From Pararge aegeria (Eukaryota; Arthropoda; Insecta; Lepidoptera; Nymphalidae), in assembly GCF_905163445.1 (NCBI RefSeq), contig NC_053187.1, forward strand, positions 16,787,001 to 16,851,000: DNA of 64,000 nucleotides, written 5' to 3'. The first letter of the stretch is position 1; every line of letters starts with the position of its first letter. This document shows, one piece after another, positions 57,981 to 64,000 of this stretch. The position numbers and the translations under genes were made by a program. Below the pieces are notes generated by a model. The model was not told the DNA's origin. It did not search any database and was given only the letters and a program-made list of their open reading frames with translations.

Positions 57981-58118
57981 CATTCATTTATTTGTTCATT
58001 CGTTCTTTCGTTTTTTCGTTCTTTCGTTCTTTCGTTTTTTTTTCTTTCATTCTTTCGTTCTTTCGTTCTTTTGTTCATTCGCTCATTCGTTCATTCGATC
58101 GTTCATTCTTTCATTCAT
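57981..58118. repeat. Imperfect TTCG/TTCA/TTCT tetranucleotide array
   Basis: About 138 bp of TTC-N quartets (ATTCGTTCTTTCGTTTTTTC and so on) that start right after the SINE D tail region. Confidence 0.9.
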
Positions 58119-58418
58119 AAAAGCGGACATCAGCTAGTTCTAATAATTATTAACAAGTATGACAGTTGTGTATCGCTCATAAAGTCATTACAGTATTTGT
58201 TTTACGTTTATGTTCTGTAAATATTAGTACAATGCAACAAACAAAGGTAAGATGTTGAGGAAAACTTCGTTAGTTACTGTTAAAGGTGCGCAAAACGCAG
58301 CCTTAGCACTTTAAGTACTTATAAACTTGATTGCTGGTAGAGTCACTACACACTGACGGACATAAAGTTTCAAAAATACTTATATTAGGGCTACTTAAAA
58401 TAAATGAATTTTAAATTT

Positions 58419-58730
58419 CTTAAATATAGTTCAACGGATACATACCACGATAATATTTTGGGGTTTGTCGATATTTCGACCCGGTTGCATGGATCGTGGT
58501 CACGACGGGACTGCGTAGGTACGAGATGTCAAGTTGGATGTCACGGGCAGAATATGACTAGCCGCTTTCGTGTTCTTCTTGTTGCTATTTCACGAACTGT
58601 TCGACACACTACACTGGCAACGTCACTTTAAAATTGAGAAGCTGTAGGATGCTTTCTTGGTTTGCAAACTGACCGAAATATCGATAAATCCCAAATTATC
58701 GTGGTGTGTAGTTGTTGAACTATATTTAAG
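58419..58730. mobile_element. Inverted-repeat transposon (MITE-like, 312 bp)
   Basis: Left end CTTAAATATAGTTCAACGGA and right end complement GTTGAACTATATTTAAG. The pairing goes inward about 58 bp (ACCACGATAAT...GGGTTT.TCGATATTTCG on the left; CGAAATATCGATAAATCCCA on the right). The interior (CATGGATCGTGGTCACGACG, GATGTCAAGTTGGATGTCAC) is non-coding. Confidence 0.8.
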
Positions 58731-58935
58731 AAATGTTGAATAATCACCAAAATTAATGAATGAATTAATGAATGAAATCTTAATTTTAAAATGAATTTTA
58801 ATTTGTAAAATAAATGAAAAAGTACACATTTAGGCAAGCGCGTGCCAATATTATACTCAACCATAAATCTTTGTTGTAAGAGCAAGCCTATCACACACAA
58901 AACCTAGCTTTGCAATACCCAGAATTGCAAACTCT

Positions 58936-59145
58936 TTCTTTTTTATTCCGCTACAAGTTAGCCCTTGACTGCAATCTCACACGGTGGTAAGTGATGATGC
59001 AGTCTAAGATGGTAGCGGGCTAACCTATTAGGGAGTATCGCAGTTATATGAAATCGTACGGGAACGTTTAATCGCTTAGCGCCATGTGTTTGTCGGTAGG
59101 GTGGTAACTAGCAGCAGAACAGAACGGCGAAAATTCAGAAATTTT
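58936..59145 (-). mobile_element. SINE family B copy, head lost
   Basis: CAAGTTAGCCCTTGACTGCA, GCAGTCTAAGATGGTAGCGG, GGGAACGTTTAATCGCTTAG, GTCGGTAGGGTGGTAACTAG. Confidence 0.75.
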
Positions 59146-59274
59146 AAATCCCAAAAACAAAACTTTGAAACAGATTTCCGAGCCAATTAGCAAACAGAAT
59201 CGAATCAAATTGGTCTATCTAAAACATGATAGTTTTGTAAAACTGAATATAGGAGATAAATGCTAAAATATGGA

Positions 59275-59535
59275 TATATATTTAACCCCGACGCAAAATA
59301 AGGGGTGTCATAAGTGTGTGTGTGTGTCTGTGGCATCGGTGGCACAATCTGGTGGCACAAAATGGCGGATTACATATCTTTTCACAACTCCCTCAATATG
59401 GGTAAAAATGAAAAGAATACTACTGCACTATGACGAATTTCTAATCCAAGATGGCCGCCACTAAAGCATCTATTAAATGAAAGGGCTTCACTAGTAGAGT
59501 AATGTAAACTATAAAGAAGGTCGGGGGTTTTTTCT
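59275..59535 (+). mobile_element. Repeat family K copy
   Basis: TTTAACCCCGACGCAAAATA, AATGGCGGATTACATATC, CCAAGATGGCCGCCACTAAA, AATGAAAGGGCTTCACTAGT. A short frame starting at 59270 lies inside. Confidence 0.65.
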
Positions 59536-59734
59536 TTTATATATCATATGTAATTTGAACTGCATAGAAACCTAATATTGCATGAAATTAATTATACCCC
59601 ACGTAACTATAACTGGGTTAAGTATTGCAGATTTGGTTTATAAAATAAATTATTGAATTGTCAAGGTAACTGCATTGGTAGAAATGAAATCAGAAGACCT
59701 TATCTTTTTTTCTTTTTATAGTAATAATTGACGG

Positions 59735-60000
59735 ACCATGCAGATGGCCCACCTGATTGTGGGTGGAAAACCATCGCCTATAAACAGCAGCAACACTTCG
59801 CAGGGCATGCAAGGAGCACGTACTGCAACATGCTGCCCTGTGTCCATCTATTTGAGCCATAGGTGTTAAGCCTCATGCGCCTGTAATTACACCGGCAACC
59901 CCGCCCTTCAGACCGGAACACAGCATTCCAACAATGCTGCTTAGCGGCAGAAATAAGCATGGCGATAGTACTTCCTCAAACGAGCTCTGTTACAAAAAGC
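59735..60000 (+). repeat. Repeat family C, longest copy
   Basis: CCATGCAGATGGCCCACCTG, AGGGCATGCAAGGAGCACGT, TGTAATTACACCGGCAACCC, CTGCTTAGCGGCAGAAATAA, GAGCTCTGTTACAAAAAGCT. Shows that the pieces at 1076, 9165, 10690 and 55140 belong to one element. Confidence 0.7.
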
Positions 60001-60189
60001 TCTGCTAGTACTAAAATATAGTTTTAATTGTTTACATAGAACTCTAAAATATTTGCTCTGTATGTATTTATTTTTATATTATTTGTATTTGTATTAGCTA
60101 TTTATGTATTATTGTTATATATAGTAGATGTATTTTATGTTATGACATATTTTTAAAATTGCACTATCACATTTCTATTATAATTTTCT

Positions 60190-60340
60190 TCTTTCATTAA
60201 GGGTTGTCTGGAGGAGATCGCTTAAAGCGATTAGACCGCTTTTGCGCATTTTTATTTTTCTTGTGTTTATGTTTTCAATTTATATTATCTTTATCCCTTA
60301 ATTGTGTGCAATGAGGAATTTATCTATCTATCTATCTATA
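60190..60340 (+). mobile_element. LINE 3'UTR tail
   Basis: GGTTGTCTGGAGGAGATCGC, TTAAAGCGATTAGACCGCTT, TGTGTGCAATGAGG, ending in TCTA repeats. Confidence 0.65.
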
Positions 60341-61374
60341 AAACGTAAGTTTAAAGAAAAGTCCCAATATAATATTTAAACCATAAAAAGCTAGAGTATG
60401 AATAGGTCTTACTTCGTAGCAACATAAAATTAAATGAGAGATGGTGATAATAAAAAAAATACCTGGCTAAGTTTATTTTGGGTCCGTCATTTATTGTCTA
60501 CTATTAATATATACATATTTACATAATTGGGAAAAATTAATATGGTAAATTGTATATTTGTATATATACAATTTCAATTGAAGGAATTACCAATTGTTAT
60601 ACTTTTCGCATTACAAAAAAAAAAGTTTTATTTTTATTATTTCGCTAAATTTTTATTTACAATTTATATATATTATGTTTATGTACACCACATAAACATA
60701 TATTCATTTATTCAATTTTATGTAGCCTAGCGAATTACAACTGTGTGATGGAAGTTTTTGTCTTGTTTGCTTCTTATCATTAAAATCTACTACAATATTT
60801 CATTAAGCTTTTTTTGCCGCGTAATAGAGTCGGTACTGAAATAAAATATCCTATTTTGTTAAATATTGACTAGATTTTATCTCTGCTTTGCCCGTGTTTT
60901 CTATTTGTGTTGCACGGATGTACCTACCGCTCTATGGTCATTCCATTCAATTGGAAAAGCCGTCTTATGTGTACCATTCCAAACCTGAGATACCCAAATA
61001 ACAAAATCCAGATACAATCCTATTTTAGCGTGAAGAGATTTTCTTTACATCACAACAAGTAAGGTCCTTTACTAAACTATTAACTATAGTGGTAAATGAT
61101 GATGCAGTCGGACAAACAAAATACAAACACGAATGAAACAATAGACTTAAAAACCAGGTTAGGTGTGCAAAGTTTGTCTTATCGCTAAAGCGATCTCTTC
61201 AAGACCACCTTTGGTAAAAATAATTCTTATAAGAAACGGGTTGTTGCAGCAATAAAAATTTAGGCCTACAAATTTAAAAATATAGTAACATACTGGTAAC
61301 TAAATATAGTATAACTATATAAATATACTATAATATTACTAATAATACACATAAAATAATTTTAGTTTACTGGA

Positions 61375-61500
61375 GTGAGATGGTGGCGATAACCATATTG
61401 GTTATCGCCACCATCCCACCCGTGTACTTTTCATGTAATGTACGCATCAAAAGTGCCACCTATGGGCCTACTTGAATAAATATATTTTTGACTTTGACGT
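61375..61500 (-). mobile_element. SINE family E fragment with fold-back
   Basis: GTGCCACCTATGGGCCTACT and ATATTTTTGACTTTGACG mark the family E end. Perfect 17-bp inverted repeat at 61379-61395 / 61399-61415 (core GGTGGCGATAACC). Confidence 0.7.
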
Positions 61501-61559
61501 TTACTATGTATAATACATATTGTTTATACATATTACAATAATAAACTACATCCTTAAAT

Positions 61560-61705
61560 TTTACATGCATAAAAAATAGTTTTTCAAACGACTCTTAAAA
61601 AGAGCCAAGGATTTTGCCGGACGTTTGTCAGCAGGCAGGGAATTACAGAGTCTGACACAAATAATCGTAAAACAGTTACTATAGTATTTCTTTACAATTT
61701 TGTGA
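61560..61705 (-). mobile_element. LINE ORF2 C-terminal fragment
   Basis: Minus-strand frame includes RLCNSLPADKRPAKSLALFK and an SRLK end, the usual (Y/F)N.LP...F(K) ending of CR1/Jockey-type polyproteins. Confidence 0.6.
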
Positions 61706-61735
61706 AATCCATGCCCCTAATCGCGGCATCGAACC

Positions 61736-61856
61736 AGAAGTAGAGTGGTAACTAGGCTGAAGCCTCCGAAAAAAAAAATCCCAAGTTGTTCCTGCCATTG
61801 ATAGAACCCGGCACCTCCCACTTGTAAGACCTCAGCTACAGCTGAGCCATCGACCA
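61736..61856 (-). mobile_element. SINE family B fragment
   Basis: GTGGTAACTAGGCTGAAGCC, GAACCCGGCACCTCCCACTT, GCTGAGCCATCGACC. Confidence 0.5.
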
Positions 61857-61899
61857 AAGTAACATAATTGCTTTTTATAAAAAATAAATACATAAATAA

Positions 61900-62131
61900 A
61901 ATAATAAATATACTACGAAAATACAGACATCTAGCCCCAAAGTAAGTGAAGCTTGTGTTATGGGTAACTTGTGTATTTTTATGAATAATATACATAATCA
62001 ATACTTATTATACACATATAAACACCCAGACAAAGAAAAACATTCATGTTCATCACACAAACATTTTGTAGTTGTGGGAATCGAACCCACGGACTTGCTG
62101 CAGGGTTGGTGCCCACTGCGCCTATCGGCTG
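61900..62131 (-). mobile_element. SINE family A copy
   Basis: Reverse copy with CATCTAGCCCCAAAGTAAGT, GTTGTGGGAATCGAACCCAC and GCCCACTGCGCCTATCGGCT. Confidence 0.8.
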
Positions 62132-62504
62132 TTGTTAGATCAACCCCTACAATTCTAAGGTCCAATAAATTATTGTATGCAAAAATTAACTTCTACTTTT
62201 GTTGCTTTTTTTCAAACCAGGACAAACCAACAAAAATACTATGCATTTATTCGTAGGTATAAATCTCGAATACGGAAAATTCCCTGATAGGGTAAAAAAA
62301 TCTTGCATGAATGAAACTGATCTATTTAATTTCTAGAACACTTTTTGCTTGAAAACCTATCGCGTACCGTAGAGCGTAACATAGCACATAATGACAGGTT
62401 TTAACGAGTATTTATTCAGAGTTTAGAGTTTACTTGGAGAATTTGCTTACTTTCCGTCGGTTTGTCCGGCCGAGATGTTCTTCGAAAATAAGAAACTTAT
62501 GTGT

Positions 62505-62665
62505 CTTACGCGAATGCAACGGAAAACGGGCAGCAGCGTTCTTTGTGCTACTACTACCTACTCTGCGATCACCAGCCCGCTCAGCGTGGTGATTATAGGC
62601 AAGCCCTGTCGTTGAGGGAGACCTTTATTCCAGCAGTGGACTGATATAGTTATTGATGAATGAAT
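62505..62665 (+). repeat. Repeat family J, best copy
   Basis: GAATGCAACGGAAAACGGGC, AGCAGCGTTCTTTGTGCTAC, TGCGATCACCAGCCCGCTCA, GCGTGGTGATTATAGGCAAG, CCTTTATTCCAGCAGTGGAC. Confidence 0.6.
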
Positions 62666-62669
62666 GATA

Positions 62670-64000
62670 CTAATATATGCTGTTAAGAGTTCTGGAGTTA
62701 GCAATGGAGTTTAAACAGTATTTTTGGTATTTCGCAGCCATTTTTCAAATGGGGGATGAAAGCTTATGTAAACGTCCGTCATTTTTCAAGACAAACAAAA
62801 CAGTAATTGTTAGAATTTATAAAAATTCTACCCGGAAGGGGTAAACAGGAGATATCACAAAAAAGCAGGAAAAAAAAGGTTTGCATTTGATAGCCTCTTT
62901 TTTGAGTAAAGCAGGCAAGCGAGTCGACGCGTATTGTGTAGGATAGTGGAGGAAAGATTGTATGAGCAACTTATATTATTGATTGTACGCTGACGAAATC
63001 ACGGGAGATTGCTAGGTTAGAATTATACATTACTAACTGTTGCCCGCGTTTTTAGTCCGCTTTTCGTACGGTTTTTTACAAATCCCTCGGGACACATTTG
63101 TTTTGCTGAGATAAATAAAAAGTAGCCTATCGAATTCCCTCACTCCCGGTCCTTTTAACTAACTCTATGCCAAAAATAAAATTGATTGGTCGCTGCGTTA
63201 GGGTTTGACAAAAAGTTTAACAAACAAACTCACTTTCGCATTTATAACATTAGTAAAGTAGTATTTAGCTTCTACAGATTCTTTACCAAAACTAAAGCAA
63301 ATTAAACTAAAACGAATTACGCTTCTATAATACCTATTAAAATAATGCATTAGCTTAAGGGTGCTTCAGCTGAAAAGGCTTTTACTTCAGCATGATGCAG
63401 TATTTGACAACTGCAGCGCTGATTTTCTGGAACAGCCTTGTTTGGCGTCACGTCCCGACTGGGAAAGAGAACGTGAGGACTTGACAAGCAACGTAATTTC
63501 TTAAAAATGAATGTTTTTCATAGTTAATGCGCTACTCTTTGACATACGACACTCTCTCTCTGTTCTATGAGAATAGGAGAAAGGGATTGAGAGCTGGGGC
63601 CTCCAACCTCATTCCCGTGCTGGCGGGATTTAGTGACTTGCCTGATGGAAAACAATGATGAGTCTAAGTTAGGGCGCAGTGGCCTAGAAAATGCCTGTTC
63701 ACTCTTGCTTTGAATGCATTAAGGTGCGTGCGTTCCATCGCGTTATGAAACAGAACGTGAATTGAATTTCAACCACATAATATAACTACATCTAACTGTC
63801 TATCCTTTGCTATGTAACGCTTCTATTATTTCTAATATCAACACAAATATTTTTGTTTGTATACCTACCCTCGTTTCTATGTTTATTTCTTGTTATGGAA
63901 GAGCGGTGTCTTCTGACACAGGGCTAGTAATACTACCCTTAAAAGTAGGCACCAGCTATGAGTGTTTACAGTAATTTTATTTACCCAAATAAACTTTTTT
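62670..64000. other. Right edge, no gene seen
   Basis: Apart from the family F copy and a repeat-like stretch at about 63600-63760 (related to 54838), I see no coding or RNA feature. If gene 3 has an exon 1, it lies beyond 64000 or is lost. Confidence 0.5.
63028..63262 (-). mobile_element. Repeat family F, diverged copy
   Basis: Left ACTAACTGTTGCCCGCGTTT, right AACAAACTCACTTTCGCATT and TATAACATTAGTA, with AAAAAGTAGCCTATCGAATT inside; complement of the F ends. Confidence 0.5.

Noticed and set aside
1..64000. CRISPR array, prophage, phage-defence or biosynthetic cluster
   Set aside because: Repeats are dispersed SINE/LINE/MITE copies without regular spacers; no bacterial gene organisation or matching protein families are present.

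Overview
The window is eukaryotic nuclear DNA, almost certainly from a butterfly or moth (Lepidoptera). It is AT-rich and intron-rich. It is saturated with tRNA-derived SINEs, RTE-, CR1- and Jockey-type LINE fragments, a mariner relic and short inverted-repeat elements of kinds common in lepidopteran genomes. A satyrine or other nymphalid butterfly would fit, but that is inference. I see no bacterial operon, CRISPR array, rRNA or confident functional tRNA. | Genes: the only protein-coding genes I can support are three paralogues of the SLC46 branch of the major facilitator superfamily (proton-coupled folate transporter-like). None is visible as one open frame. I rebuilt them from exon homology, splice sites and codon phase. 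Gene 1 (+) enters from the left edge and shows its last two exons (541-697, 1308-1386). Gene 2 (-) is complete: five exons between 43420 and 17920 join in phase to 446 codons plus stop. Gene 3 (-) has an intact penultimate exon (54561-54717) and terminal exon (44769-44841). An exon-2-like block lies upstream (55572-55728); it carries an in-frame TAA, has a SINE a few bases past its donor, and no exon 3 is visible after it. Gene 3 may therefore be decaying or structurally rearranged. | Layout: gene 1 and gene 2 converge across about 16.5 kb of repeats (1387-17919). Gene 2 lies head-to-tail behind gene 3, with 1.35 kb between the gene 3 stop and the gene 2 start. Introns reach 15.2 kb (gene 2, exons 2-3) and 9.7 kb (gene 3, exons 4-5) and are built largely from nested transposable elements. 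From 55.7 kb to the right edge I find only repeats and unassigned sequence. | How the genes relate: all three share a 157-nt penultimate exon and a short charged terminal exon, which points to local duplication of one ancestral transporter. Genes 1 and 3 are closest (45 of 53 residues identical in that exon). Gene 2 is more diverged (36 of 53 against gene 3). | Non-coding content: about 16 copies of one tRNA-derived SINE (family A), about 12 of a second (B), at least 14 of a third (D, ending in TGATGATGA), several of a fourth (E), about six copies of a ~400-bp element with ACAACGTGT ends (H), and many perfect or near-perfect inverted repeats.
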